In this document: positions 18,244-26,996 of the stretch, in pieces
Position numbering within the stretch: the stretch's first letter is position 1
Layout: each line of letters opens with the position of its first letter
Origin: Lachnospiraceae bacterium
GTDB taxonomy: Bacteria; Bacillota; Clostridia; Lachnospirales; Lachnospiraceae
Direction of reading: 5' to 3'
Length of the DNA: 64,000 nucleotides
Assembly: GCA_910575555.1 (NCBI GenBank)
Contig: CAJTFX010000016.1
Location: 1-64,000, forward strand
Notes under the pieces: model-generated
Told to the model about the DNA's origin: nothing
The model's input: the letters and a program-made list of their open reading frames with translations, nothing else
Database searches by the model: none
Translations under genes and position numbers: made by a program

Positions 18244-18606
18244 TTATTCCTCCCTGGAACTTTTAAACTCGTTAATAGCATTGATTGTTTCATAGTAATC
18301 CATTGATAATCTCGGCATCATATCGCTTGCTGTATTCCAGTCGTTTTCTTTTAATGCTTTTGTTACCAAATTACTGCTCTCAAACAATCTGGTAAAAGAA
18401 AGATTTTGACAAATTCCTTTGAGTGTATGAACGGCTCTTAGAGCCTCTTCATAATCCTTATTTCCCATAGACGTTTCAAACAAGTGAAAGCTTTTATCGT
18501 CTAAGAACTTGTAAACAAATTTCTGTACGATTTGTTCACGCCGCAGTCTGCCCAATACCTCATCAAAATCGCCGCCAAATTTTATGTAACAATCTTTTAG
18601 ATTCAT
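18244..18606 (-). CDS. HPt phosphotransfer protein
   Basis: This 120-residue all-helical protein carries the HPt motif [20 protein letters not shown], with the phospho-accepting His near residue 59. It would shuttle phosphate between receiver domains of the neighbouring hybrid kinase and the output regulator. I favour the ATG at 18606, 10 nt after AGGAGG; a GTG two codons earlier is also possible. Confidence 0.9.
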   Translation of the reverse strand: MNLKDCYIKFGGDFDEVLGRLRREQIVQKFVYKFLDDKSFHLFETSMGNKDYEEALRAVHTLKGICQNLSFTRLFESSNLVTKALKENDWNTASDMMPRLSMDYYETINAINEFKSSREE

Positions 18607-18624
18607 AATCACAATTCCTCCTTT

Positions 18625-20277
18625 TTAAATGCTGTTTGTGCTGCCCTCTTCCTCGTTTAGAAAACATATGGTTACCTGATTTTTTACTTTTTTTGACTGA
18701 TACATCATATTGTCTGCTGCTTTGAAAAGTTCTTTTGTGTGTCCTGTTCCATATGCTCCGCCTATGCTTACAGACATATGTAGTTCGGGATGTTCATCAA
18801 TTATCAGCCGATCAACAGTATGCCTGATCCTCTTCAGTTTTTTCTCAAATATATCTGCAGGTATACTGAAAAAGATAATTACAAATTCATCGCCGCCATA
18901 ACGGATAACAGCATCTGTTTTTCGTACACAGGATAAAACGCTTTGTGCAATGCCCTGTAATACGATATCGCCAACATCGTGGCCATAATTGTCATTGATA
19001 TGCTTAAAATCATCTACATCGATTACCACCATCGCCTGAATATTATCTGTGCCTTGAAAATGCTCGTCATAATAACGGCGATTGTATACACTGGTTAAAG
19101 AATCAATATATAATAATTGCAGATGTCTCTGTTTACGGGACAAAAAAGTGTATTTTTCATAGGAGAACAGCCTGTCGAAGTCTATTTTATTTCTTATATC
19201 CTGAATATTTTTAGTCTCTTGTTCCGGGGAGGCATCCATCAGCTTATTTTCAAGTGTATCTGCAATTTCTTGCAGACACAGTAAAAGAGAGGGATTAAAT
19301 GCACCGCATTGTCCTTCTAAAATCATTTTCAAAGCTTCTTCATGTGAATAAGCTTTCTTATAGCATCGCTCACTGGTCAAAGCGTCGTATACATCGGCCA
19401 GGGCAACCACCTGGGCAGCTATAGGGATCTCCTCCCCTTTTAGTCCATCCGGATAACCATTGCCATCATATCTTTCATGATGCCATCGACAGATCTCAGT
19501 AGCCACTTTGACAAGCGGAGCCTCTTGCTGCTCAATGGGCAGGTCTAACAGCATGTTGGCACCGACCATGGAATGAGTTTTTATTATTTCAAATTCCTCT
19601 ACCGTAAGCCGGCCGGGTTTATTTAATATTACATCTGAAATTGAGATTTTCCCAATATCGTGCAGCGCTGAAGCAGTGCTGATTAAAGAAATATCTGCTT
19701 TAGACAAAGGATATTGATCTGTAAGCTGAACCAACTGCTTCAGCAAATATTTTGTAATTGTATTAACATGCAGTATATGTAAGCCGCTCTCTCCATTACG
19801 GAATTCCACAATATGAGACAAAATTGAGATCATCAGCTTATTATTCTTTTCCTGCTCATGAAATTGTTCTGCAATAATTTTTTCAAGATGCTGCTGTCTT
19901 GCATATAAAAACATCGTATTAGAAATCCGACGATGGACGATGGTTGAATCAAAAGGCCGGCTGATATAGTCAAAGGCCCCCAAGTCATAAGCTCGCTTTA
20001 TATTAGCGGGAGAATCATCGGCAGAAATCATAATAACAGCAAAGGTGTCATTCCAGTGGTGTTTGTTTATGTAGGCTAATACTTCAAATCCATCCATTTC
20101 AGGCATCATAATGTCCAGAAGCAGAAGGGAAAAATCTGTTCTTTGCTTTGAAAGAAGAGAAATTGCTTCTATACCATTCTCAACCTCAATTACATCATAT
20201 TGCTCTTCCAGAATATCCACTAAAAGAGCGCGATTCATTTCTGAATCGTCCACAATTAAAATTTTTTGTTTTACCAT
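18625..20277 (-). CDS. Response regulator with HD-GYP and GGDEF domains
   Basis: The 550-residue protein has a receiver (ILIVDDSEMNRALLVDIL; Asp in LLLLDIMMPEMDGF), an HD-GYP phosphodiesterase domain (ASALHDIGKISISD, HHERYDGNGYPDGLKG, ALADVYDAL) and a C-terminal GGDEF cyclase domain with intact RYGGDEFVI. RKTD lies five residues before GGDEF and matches an inhibitory RxxD site. All catalytic motifs look intact, so it may both make and break c-di-GMP depending on phosphorylation. HD-GYP before GGDEF in one regulator is uncommon. It heads the relay operon. Confidence 0.94.
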   Translation of the reverse strand: MVKQKILIVDDSEMNRALLVDILEEQYDVIEVENGIEAISLLSKQRTDFSLLLLDIMMPEMDGFEVLAYINKHHWNDTFAVIMISADDSPANIKRAYDLGAFDYISRPFDSTIVHRRISNTMFLYARQQHLEKIIAEQFHEQEKNNKLMISILSHIVEFRNGESGLHILHVNTITKYLLKQLVQLTDQYPLSKADISLISTASALHDIGKISISDVILNKPGRLTVEEFEIIKTHSMVGANMLLDLPIEQQEAPLVKVATEICRWHHERYDGNGYPDGLKGEEIPIAAQVVALADVYDALTSERCYKKAYSHEEALKMILEGQCGAFNPSLLLCLQEIADTLENKLMDASPEQETKNIQDIRNKIDFDRLFSYEKYTFLSRKQRHLQLLYIDSLTSVYNRRYYDEHFQGTDNIQAMVVIDVDDFKHINDNYGHDVGDIVLQGIAQSVLSCVRKTDAVIRYGGDEFVIIFFSIPADIFEKKLKRIRHTVDRLIIDEHPELHMSVSIGGAYGTGHTKELFKAADNMMYQSKKVKNQVTICFLNEEEGSTNSI

Positions 20278-20707
20278 GATTCATAAACTCTTTCCAAATA
20301 ATTTTGCATTTTTATTATAAAAGTCATACTTACATACTAGCAATATCCATATTGGTAGGTGTGCAAATAGGTTTGCGTTTTTAATGCTGACAAAATGGGT
20401 GCATTATGTTATAAAGGAAGTAAAAAAAGCTCCATCCGATATATATCATATCAAAATGAAGCGAATTTTCCTTTGCGGATTTATATGATTTTTAACCCAA
20501 TTTCTTAGGATTTTCCTGCGAGCGGTTTTACTTATAAGTCACCTCCACAAAGTTGCCCCAATAGTATTACTATAGATCATGCGTATTTTATTTTCTTGCA
20601 TAATTTTGCTATCTTCCCCGAGACTTATTGGGGAATACGATTTCATCTTTATAATATTGTAATATGAGTGTGGGAAAGGAGCTGCCCAACAGCGTTTTTC
20701 TTTTCTG
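20278..20707. other. Gene-free region with orphan leader copies
   Basis: The first part is the upstream region of the relay operon. Positions 20538-20625 copy the leader and ribosome site of the AraC gene at 2368-2465, but the coding region does not follow. Positions 20659-20707 copy the block at 4870-4918. No intact gene is seen. Confidence 0.6.
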
Positions 20708-21139
20708 CTATGACGGTATACGCTTTCTGAGATTGATGAGACAAAAAACATCATCCATAATTTCTCTATTCCGTACATCCAGCATCAGCCATTTCTGTCC
20801 ATTTCCAGTTTTTGTGTTTTTGAATACTGTCTGCACATAGTCGGAACATTGTGGCATAAGAAACTCTGCCTCCGTAAGTTCACGACTTCCTACAACCACG
20901 AGAGCGATAAAATAGCCTTGCATCGGATAGAGCGTACAAAGAGACTTTCCACCTTTTTTATACTTAATATTCCAGCCTGCCTGCATGGAACAGCGGCTGT
21001 GTTCCATGCAGGGCTTGATCTGGTAGGCAAATTGGATGCGCTCATTGAAGTCCGCCCATAACGGGCTGCCTATATATTCTGTGACCTGCTCCCACGTAGG
21101 CGGCGTTACATTTGAATAGAGCAAATTCCAATCCATCAT
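20708..21139 (-). CDS. DUF3788 family protein
   Basis: The 143-residue soluble protein matches the DUF3788 pattern: WADFNERIQFAYQIKP, WNIKYKKGGKSLCTLYP, an acidic middle part and QKWLMLDVRN near the end. The biochemical role of the family is not established. It has a paralogue at 51422-51838 with the same GGKTLCSLY core. It follows the GyrI-like gene by 10 bp and is probably cotranscribed with it. Confidence 0.85.
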   Translation of the reverse strand: MMDWNLLYSNVTPPTWEQVTEYIGSPLWADFNERIQFAYQIKPCMEHSRCSMQAGWNIKYKKGGKSLCTLYPMQGYFIALVVVGSRELTEAEFLMPQCSDYVQTVFKNTKTGNGQKWLMLDVRNREIMDDVFCLINLRKRIPS

Positions 21140-21149
21140 AAATTCCTCC

Positions 21150-21620
21150 TTAGCTTTTATTTTTCAGCGGCAGGGGCTTAACCCAAATTTCCATGTAGGC
21201 CATGTCCTCCGCATCTCTGTAATACTTCTCTGCAGAGAAGGGCTCTGTGGTCAGGCTGTGGTGCTGCAACCATGTACCAAAAAGGTACTTGCTGGCCTGA
21301 TCCAAAGCTACCGTCACCAAATCCTCAAAATTTTCTGCTTCGACTCTGCAAACGATGTATTCTCCTGCCGAGAGTTCTCTCTTAACAAAACCATCTTGCA
21401 GCCGATCCGGAACATTTTGCACAAGGCCGCCTGCAAAATAAGTAAAAAGGTTTTGCGCAGTACTTTCCGTATGGGACATTCCCATTTCTACAGTAGTATT
21501 TAGATTGGCTACGATTGAAGCCTTCTCCATGTGGTAGCGCTTCCAAAGCTGTCCTGGCACATCTATACCTGTGCTTTCACTAACCGGTATTTGTTTAGAA
21601 GTGTGAACTTCCGTTTCCAA
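21150..21620 (-). CDS. GyrI-like small-molecule-binding protein
   Basis: This 156-residue protein resembles the GyrI-like/AraC effector-binding fold (PGQLWKRYH near residue 23, ELSAGEYIVCRVEAENF in the middle, a C-terminal YMEIWVKPLP strand). It has no DNA-binding domain. Stand-alone forms may bind or hydrolyse drugs. No ATG fits; the best start is TTG at 21620 after GAGGGG, so it could instead be the tail of a longer regulator. A broken sigma-factor fragment lies just upstream. Confidence 0.7.
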   Translation of the reverse strand: METEVHTSKQIPVSESTGIDVPGQLWKRYHMEKASIVANLNTTVEMGMSHTESTAQNLFTYFAGGLVQNVPDRLQDGFVKRELSAGEYIVCRVEAENFEDLVTVALDQASKYLFGTWLQHHSLTTEPFSAEKYYRDAEDMAYMEIWVKPLPLKNKS

Positions 21621-21666
21621 TCCGAAATCAAAATCCCCTCAATATTTATCATAGTGTTTTAACCAG

Positions 21667-21822
21667 TCATAGAAAAACTTCCTGGGTCAAATCTTCTGCA
21701 AGTTCTATGCTTCCGACCTTGCGAAATAAATACGAAAAAATATTGTCATAGTATCGGTCAATAAGCTTTTCTAACGCTTCTGTATCGCCCTGTGCAAATC
21801 CTGTGATATAACTTTCCCCCTC
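21667..21822 (-). pseudogene. Fragment of an ECF sigma factor
   Basis: The minus strand encodes GFAQGDTEALEKLIDRYYDN and then LFRKVGSIELAEDLTQEVF, a clear sigma region 2, followed at once by a stop. There is no start codon and no region 4. This is the remnant of a sigma gene cut when the neighbouring genes were joined. Confidence 0.75.
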
Positions 21823-21847
21823 TTTTTATGGCATAGATACATACTAA

Positions 21848-22226
21848 TCAATCACAAACATTAAAGAAAATTTCATATTCATCATTAGTATTATCCTTTC
21901 CATATAATTTTATAGAAGAAGTCATATCATCAAGATTAATACCAGCAGGTAAATATAACTCACTTCCAACTTCCAAACAGTTTGAAGCGTTATTGTTTTT
22001 ACTGGTTCTGTTATTGCAAGTAAAGTTTCTACTGTTCCAATGGAGGTGTAACCATCCGGGAGAATATCACTGCTATTTCCAGTTGAAATAAAAAGATGAT
22101 CGCTTACATAAACACGATCTGAATATACCTTAACTTCTGGTGTGTCGTCCTCAAAGGCAACTAAACTGAACAATAGTGTGGAAACAACTATCAGAGCAAG
22201 CGCGCTTTTTTTGCAAAAAATTTCAT
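21848..22226 (-). pseudogene. Secreted protein gene with two A-run frameshifts
   Basis: From an ATG at 22226 with a GAAGG site, the product starts MKFFAKK. It then needs one extra A in a 7-A run to read on into SALALIVVSTLLFSLVAFED, a good signal peptide. A second missing A in a 5-A run near 22000 separates GYTSIGTVETLLAITEPVK from NNASNCLEVGSELYLPAG and the true end EYEIFFNVCD. With both A residues restored the product would be about 126 residues, exported, of unknown function. Decay, homopolymer sequencing error or slippage are all possible. A fragment of its signal-peptide region recurs at 26588-26632. Confidence 0.65.
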
Positions 22227-22348
22227 TGTATTGCCTTCTGTTATTTTAGTGTCCTACTTATATTAACGCAATTTTTCAAAAAAGGACTTAGAATATCAGA
22301 AAATTTTTTTGAAAGTAGTTATAGTGCGTAAAACACGAAACGGCAAGC

Positions 22349-22378
22349 AGAGCAAGTTTGGACATACTTGCTCTTTTT
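22349..22378. terminator. Stem-loop with T tract
   Basis: AGAGCAAGT and ACTTGCTCT form a perfect 9-bp stem with an 8-nt loop followed by TTTTT on the plus strand. It stands alone among broken genes. Confidence 0.6.
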
Positions 22379-22483
22379 GCGTGGCCGGAGCCCGCAAAAA
22401 TGCTTGTTGGGGAACTCCCCACGCCGGGGGACGGGGACTCGTCAAGGGCCGCCTTGTTAACTTTGGCCGGACGGTTCTTGCGA

Positions 22484-22577
22484 GGTGTGCAAGCCATATC
22501 CGAAACTGGCTCGGTCATACGGAACTGAAATGGTTCCACGCTTTTTCCCACTTTCTTTACTGGGGTACATAGATCAA
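22484..22577 (-). pseudogene. GyrI-domain fragment of a MerR regulator
   Basis: The minus strand encodes GKSVEPFQFRMTEPVSDMAC, which matches GKAKEPFCFHMTEPVPYMAC of the intact MerR-GyrI protein at 3915-4727. After MAC it runs into unrelated DNA. About 30 codons remain. Confidence 0.7.
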
Positions 22578-22596
22578 TGTAAAGGGGTGAAACGAT

Positions 22597-22895
22597 ATGG
22601 CAAAAGAAATAGAATATCCCGGCTTTGAAACGCTTGGAGCAGCATCAAAGAAGCGCGTAATGCATTGGGATTGTCCCGTAGGGCATTGGCTGAACAAATC
22701 AGTATTGATCCCCGGTATCTTGCAAATATTGAAAACAGTGGCGATCTTCCCATTGTTCCGGTACTTTATGAGCTGGCGAGCAAATAACTCCAGAGGATCG
22801 GCCACAAATTAAAGCTGTGTCCCGAACCGTATTTGCCGATTATCGAGGGAGCCATTGACAGGGAAATCAGAATCAAGGAAGCGGGGGACGAATAA
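22597..22895 (+). pseudogene. Broken XRE-family regulator
   Basis: The gene begins MAKEIEYPGFETLGAASKK after a GGGGTGA site. It then shifts frame into ALGLSRRALAEQISIDPRYL and LANIENSGDLPIVPVLYEL, a helix-turn-helix typical of small regulators in Clostridia conjugative elements. A stop and deletion follow before the original tail, RIGHKLKLCPEPYLPIIEGA to the stop at 22895. At least one frameshift and one internal deletion make it non-functional. A further copy of the tail is at about 26541-26582. Confidence 0.75.
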
Positions 22896-22925
22896 ACATC
22901 CTCCGCTTCCTTTGTAAACAGTTTT

Positions 22926-23882
22926 TTATCCCTGTACTTTTTCAAACTGTTTCATTAACATTTGTGTTGCGTAATAATAGCTGTCCATCGTTTCATATTT
23001 TCTATATTCGTACTCCAATGCAACCAAAAGCATTAAATATATATCATACCATAAGGCCCTGCGTTCCTGATTATTAGTTAGTCTTTTAATCCCATAGCCT
23101 TTTTGAAAGCAGGTATTATCAGCGTAAGTACGAAACCCCACTTCCATGAGAGGATCACCCCAAATGCTCCGTTCCCAATCTATGATTCCTGTTACTTTTC
23201 CAGAATGAATAAAGATATTTCCGTCCCAACAATCCCAATGTACCAACTTTGGCTCTGACACTTCTTCAAAAATAGATTTATCTCGATCAAGACAAAGCCA
23301 CATCTGGTCGATTGGTATTTTTAAATCTACATTTCCGTGCTGTGCATCATTTACCCCCGCCTCCATCATCTTACGAAAAATAGGATACCATTCCTTTCCC
23401 TGAAATTCAGGCTGTCCGGGATACCCAAACACAGGACAGAGTATATCGTTTATTCTTTTGTTTATTTCTCCTGTTTCAACATGTATACGGTTTATCTGTT
23501 CTGATGATAAGCTGTCTTTTATAGTATTAAGGCTTTTTCCCTCTAGCTTTTCCATGAAGAAATACGGTGAATTGCAAATGGTACAACTGTCATCGTACCC
23601 CATCATTTTAGGTACAGGTATTTCACCATGCCGGATAGCCAATTTCATAGCTTCCACTTCGCTGGACATGATATTTTTTTCATAAGTCATAACACGCATT
23701 TCTTTTAATGGGGCTATTTTCAATATCACTTGTTCCTCATTACTCAAATGAATTTCATAGGCAATATTAAAATAACCCTCTGTCAATTCCCGATAGTTTT
23801 TCATTTTAAGCGGTGAGAAATATTTTTCCACCATCTTCGATATAGTTTCTCTGTTCTGTTTGTTCTTTGTCAAGCTCTCCAT
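22926..23882 (-). CDS. Aminoglycoside phosphotransferase-family kinase
   Basis: The 318-residue protein has the APH/choline-kinase fold. The nucleotide loop is TEGYFNIAYEIHL (near residue 38), the invariant Lys is in QVILKIAPL, and the catalytic loop is LVHWDCWDGNIFIH (about 210-223), followed by the metal-binding Asp in GIIDWE. It transfers a phosphate from ATP to a small hydroxyl compound; the substrate could be an antibiotic or a metabolite. It starts 1 bp after the MATE transporter stop, which supports a shared operon and a possible modify-and-export role. Confidence 0.9.
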   Translation of the reverse strand: MESLTKNKQNRETISKMVEKYFSPLKMKNYRELTEGYFNIAYEIHLSNEEQVILKIAPLKEMRVMTYEKNIMSSEVEAMKLAIRHGEIPVPKMMGYDDSCTICNSPYFFMEKLEGKSLNTIKDSLSSEQINRIHVETGEINKRINDILCPVFGYPGQPEFQGKEWYPIFRKMMEAGVNDAQHGNVDLKIPIDQMWLCLDRDKSIFEEVSEPKLVHWDCWDGNIFIHSGKVTGIIDWERSIWGDPLMEVGFRTYADNTCFQKGYGIKRLTNNQERRALWYDIYLMLLVALEYEYRKYETMDSYYYATQMLMKQFEKVQG

Positions 23883-23883
23883 C

Positions 23884-25215
23884 TTACCGTTCCTTTCTTA
23901 CGATTTTATAGTTATATACGGCCAATCCTGCAATCAGCCATTCCGTTAAAACCAGTATCCACCATATAATGTCAAGGTTGTCTAGCCGCCATGCTATCAG
24001 TAAAAGCGGTAAGCGAATGGCAAAAATACTTTCCAATGACAAAAACAAGACCCTTTTTCCATATCCCAATGCTAGAAAATAAGCCTGAATTACAGGCATT
24101 ATGCCTCCAATTACCAAAGAGAAGCATATGATCTGTAATGCCGTTTTCCCTATACTGGTAATTTCAGAATCTACAGAAAATAATTTTACAATGCCACCCG
24201 CTCCACAATATACGCATACTGCAATAACGCCTCCATATACAGCTCCACCTAATATTGCATAGGCCACAGTCCTTTTTACTCTTTTTCTCTGTTGACGTCC
24301 CCAATCAAAACCAAGCATAGGTTGAATCCCCTGCATAATGCCAGAGAACGGCGTAGAAAGAAAGGATTGTATTCTTGATATAACTGCATAGGTGCTGATT
24401 GCCTGTGTGCCTCCTACTTGTCCTAATATCTGGTTTCCAACCATACCAGTCAAACTGTTTCCGAGGCTATTGAGAAAAGCAGGCAACCCAATATATAATA
24501 TTTCTTTACATGCCTGCCTGTTCCACCTAATATCGCCCAATGCTACCCGGCATGGAGTATTTTTCCGAATAAAAAAGTAATAAATACTGTTTACAGCAGA
24601 AAAAAGCTGTGCAATTAAAGTTGCTACTGCGGCACCGGAAATCCCCATATGAAAACCATATATAAACAGCGGGTCTAAGAGCAGGTTAATCATTACGGGA
24701 CAGCACCATTGTAACGTAGAATAGAAAATATCCCCTTCTGCCCGCATAATACCAGAGAACCCTGTGCTAATGATAGTACCTATCAACATGATCCGCCCAT
24801 ATTCTACTGCATATGGATAAATTTCAGAGGTACTGCCTAATAATTCCAATAACGGTTCTAAAAAAGCAAGTCCTGTGATCGTAATTGTCAAGGAACACAG
24901 AACCCAAAGCCACATCATGCAGCCTACTACTTTTTTTCCACCAGCCGGATTTCTCTCGCCCAGCCTGCGGGATATGATGGAGGCTCCCCCCGTTCCCAAA
25001 GTGGAACTAACGCCATTCACTAAGAGTAAAACCGGCGAAAAAATCCCAATAGCGCCGCTTGCCACACTTCCTATTCCCTTTGATACATAAAACGTATCTG
25101 TAATGGTATAGATATTATAAATCATAATGGAAAGCGTTGTCTGTGTGCATAGTTCCAGCATGAGTTTTCCAATAGAATCTTGTTCCAGCCTATTTTTAAC
25201 TTGTTCCTCTGCCAT
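23884..25215 (-). CDS. MATE-family efflux transporter
   Basis: The 443-residue membrane protein has about 12 hydrophobic segments and typical MATE features: YNIYTITDTFYVSKGIG near the N-terminus, LLVNGVSSTLGTGGASIISR, and QGIQPMLGFDWGRQQ in the second half. It should export cationic drugs using a Na+ or H+ gradient. It lies between an AraC regulator upstream and the APH-like kinase downstream on the same strand. Confidence 0.94.
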   Translation of the reverse strand: MAEEQVKNRLEQDSIGKLMLELCTQTTLSIMIYNIYTITDTFYVSKGIGSVASGAIGIFSPVLLLVNGVSSTLGTGGASIISRRLGERNPAGGKKVVGCMMWLWVLCSLTITITGLAFLEPLLELLGSTSEIYPYAVEYGRIMLIGTIISTGFSGIMRAEGDIFYSTLQWCCPVMINLLLDPLFIYGFHMGISGAAVATLIAQLFSAVNSIYYFFIRKNTPCRVALGDIRWNRQACKEILYIGLPAFLNSLGNSLTGMVGNQILGQVGGTQAISTYAVISRIQSFLSTPFSGIMQGIQPMLGFDWGRQQRKRVKRTVAYAILGGAVYGGVIAVCVYCGAGGIVKLFSVDSEITSIGKTALQIICFSLVIGGIMPVIQAYFLALGYGKRVLFLSLESIFAIRLPLLLIAWRLDNLDIIWWILVLTEWLIAGLAVYNYKIVRKER

Positions 25216-25304
25216 AATACAAAATCCTCACTGTAAAAGTATTGGAAAGTGATTTTTCATCAGGTTACTCATACATTTTACATATAAGGGAATTGATATT
25301 CTAT

Positions 25305-26363
25305 TCATTGATTTGTGGAATTTTCTATACTCATTTTACCGTAGCTTTTCCGGTATTCAGCAGGTGAACACCCAAATTTTTCTTTTATCCCCTGATAAAT
25401 GGGGACAGCATTTTGATAGCCTACTGCTTGTGCAATTTTTTCCACCGAATAATCAGAGCTGCTTAAAAGGACAGCAGCCTTTTCCAGCCTGCTTTCTCTG
25501 ACTAATTCTTGAAAATTCATCTTGCAATTTTCTTTAATAACTCGGCTTAAATAACTTTGATTGAAAGAAAAAACATGGGCTAATTCTTCCAATGTAATAT
25601 GTTCACTGTGATTGTAAATATATTGAATAATCTCTCCGGCTTGCAAAGAGCTATGGGATAAGCGATACCTGCAACACTTGTATTTTTTCTGTTCTCTTTC
25701 AAGAAAGATCATAAGAAGCTGCAGGTAACTTTTTATTGCAGCCTCAAAGTAGCGTTGTTTCAAGTAGTATTCTGTCATTATCCCTTCTATGAGACGCCGC
25801 TCATCACCCACACAACAATATTGTAAATAGTTATAATATTCTCTCTGCGGAGACTTTGCACTTACGAAAAAATCAAACAAGGCACTTTTATGGTTTATAT
25901 CCTGGATAAATTCATAGGAAATCCATTCCATAGGGATAATCATTTTAATCAAAACAGACTGTTCATCTTCCTGCTGTAAGGCATGAATAACATTCTGGTT
26001 TAACATAAATAAATCACCCTCCTGCAATACTATACAGGTTTCAAGATTTTCTATAAATTGCTTGCAGTGTCCCTTATATATATAAAGAATTTCCACAAAA
26101 TCGTGTTTATGGAAATATACGGGCGTTCTTTTAATATGTATTTTCGCCGAAAATTGATCTTGTACCCTTGTTAGAATCTGCTTATCTGTTTTCGTTTGAA
26201 AAGTGTCTGGAAATTGATAGGTGTCATTTTTAAGTGACTTCCGTAACTGATCATCTATTTTATATTCGTCCACCATAACTACACTTAATTCACGGTCTAG
26301 TCGTTCCGTTTCCAACTTTTTTGATAAAGCTAATATGTCATTAAAATTTATTATGCTTTCCAT
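25305..26363 (-). CDS. AraC-family transcriptional regulator
   Basis: The 352-residue protein has an N-terminal cupin-like domain (VYFHKHDFVEILYIYKG) and a C-terminal AraC double helix-turn-helix (LAHVFSFNQSYLSRVIKENC, then VEKIAQAVGYQNAVPIYQGI and CSPAEYRK). I start at 26363, 10 nt after AAGGG; the longer frame from 26390 has no ribosome site. It precedes the MATE/APH pair by 89 bp on the same strand and is the likely activator of it. Confidence 0.92.
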   Translation of the reverse strand: MESIINFNDILALSKKLETERLDRELSVVMVDEYKIDDQLRKSLKNDTYQFPDTFQTKTDKQILTRVQDQFSAKIHIKRTPVYFHKHDFVEILYIYKGHCKQFIENLETCIVLQEGDLFMLNQNVIHALQQEDEQSVLIKMIIPMEWISYEFIQDINHKSALFDFFVSAKSPQREYYNYLQYCCVGDERRLIEGIMTEYYLKQRYFEAAIKSYLQLLMIFLEREQKKYKCCRYRLSHSSLQAGEIIQYIYNHSEHITLEELAHVFSFNQSYLSRVIKENCKMNFQELVRESRLEKAAVLLSSSDYSVEKIAQAVGYQNAVPIYQGIKEKFGCSPAEYRKSYGKMSIENSTNQ

Positions 26364-26540
26364 ATTGTATAATCCCTTTAATAAAGGCATAGGTTAAGGT
26401 CTGCCTATTATTTGGTAGGTATTTATTAACAGCCGAAGGCCATACATTTGATTGCCAATCGTAGCATAGTGAACTAAAAAATGCAAGATGAGTACATATC
26501 ATATCGCTCTTTAGCGTTGCTCTGAACTATCTTCACCGCT

Positions 26541-26632
26541 TATTAAGAGAGCATTGACAGTGTAACCAAAATTAAGGAATAGGGAACGTGAGTGTGGAAA
26601 CAACTATCAGAGCAAGTGCGCTTTTGTTGGGG
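26541..26632. pseudogene. Two joined gene scraps
   Basis: Positions 26541-26582 resemble the last codons of the XRE gene broken at 22597-22895 (a TTATTAAGAGAGCATTGACA stretch against TTATCGAGGGAGCCATTGAC). Positions 26588-26632 copy the signal-peptide region of the frameshifted gene at 21848-22226 (GTGTGGAAACAACTATCAGA). The remaining DNA from 26364 to 26540 shows nothing I can identify. Confidence 0.55.
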
Positions 26633-26990
26633 AACATCTGTTTGATAAAATTCGCCCAGATACATCAGCATAGCATCCGAACAGGGATAGAAGTTTTCAG
26701 ATATATCTCCTGCCACTCTGCAACAATGGATTGAATGGCAGGTAAAGCAGGTGTTTCTGCCTTATATTCCGCCAGTCGTTCAAAGACATTTTGGGAATAT
26801 ATTAAAAAATCATTCCACTTCCGATTTCTCTCTTTTTCGACTCTGGCTGAAAAAAAGAAGAAAACTCTTGATACTCATGGGTGCTGCCCCAACGTTCGAT
26901 AACTTCATTCCTATATTTTTCTTGTAGAGCAGAAATTTCTGCATTTGAAAATGCTGTCAAATAGTAATCACTCTTTCCGGCCAAAGTTAC
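26625..26990 (-). pseudogene. Frameshifted TipAS domain of a MerR regulator
   Basis: The minus strand encodes AFSNAEISALQEKYRNEVIE and RWGSTHEYQEFSS, then in another frame SQNVFERLAEYKAETPALPA and EWQEYISENFYPCSDAMLMY, ending LGEFYQTD. These are successive parts of one TipAS antibiotic-binding domain, split by a frameshift and lacking the MerR domain. It complements the piece missing from the truncated MerR at 4944-5441. Confidence 0.75.
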
Positions 26991-26996
26991 CCAATC

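Noticed and set aside
22309..22572. Plus-strand frame through the GyrI fragment
   Set aside because: It is an antisense shadow of broken minus-strand pieces and lacks a ribosome site.
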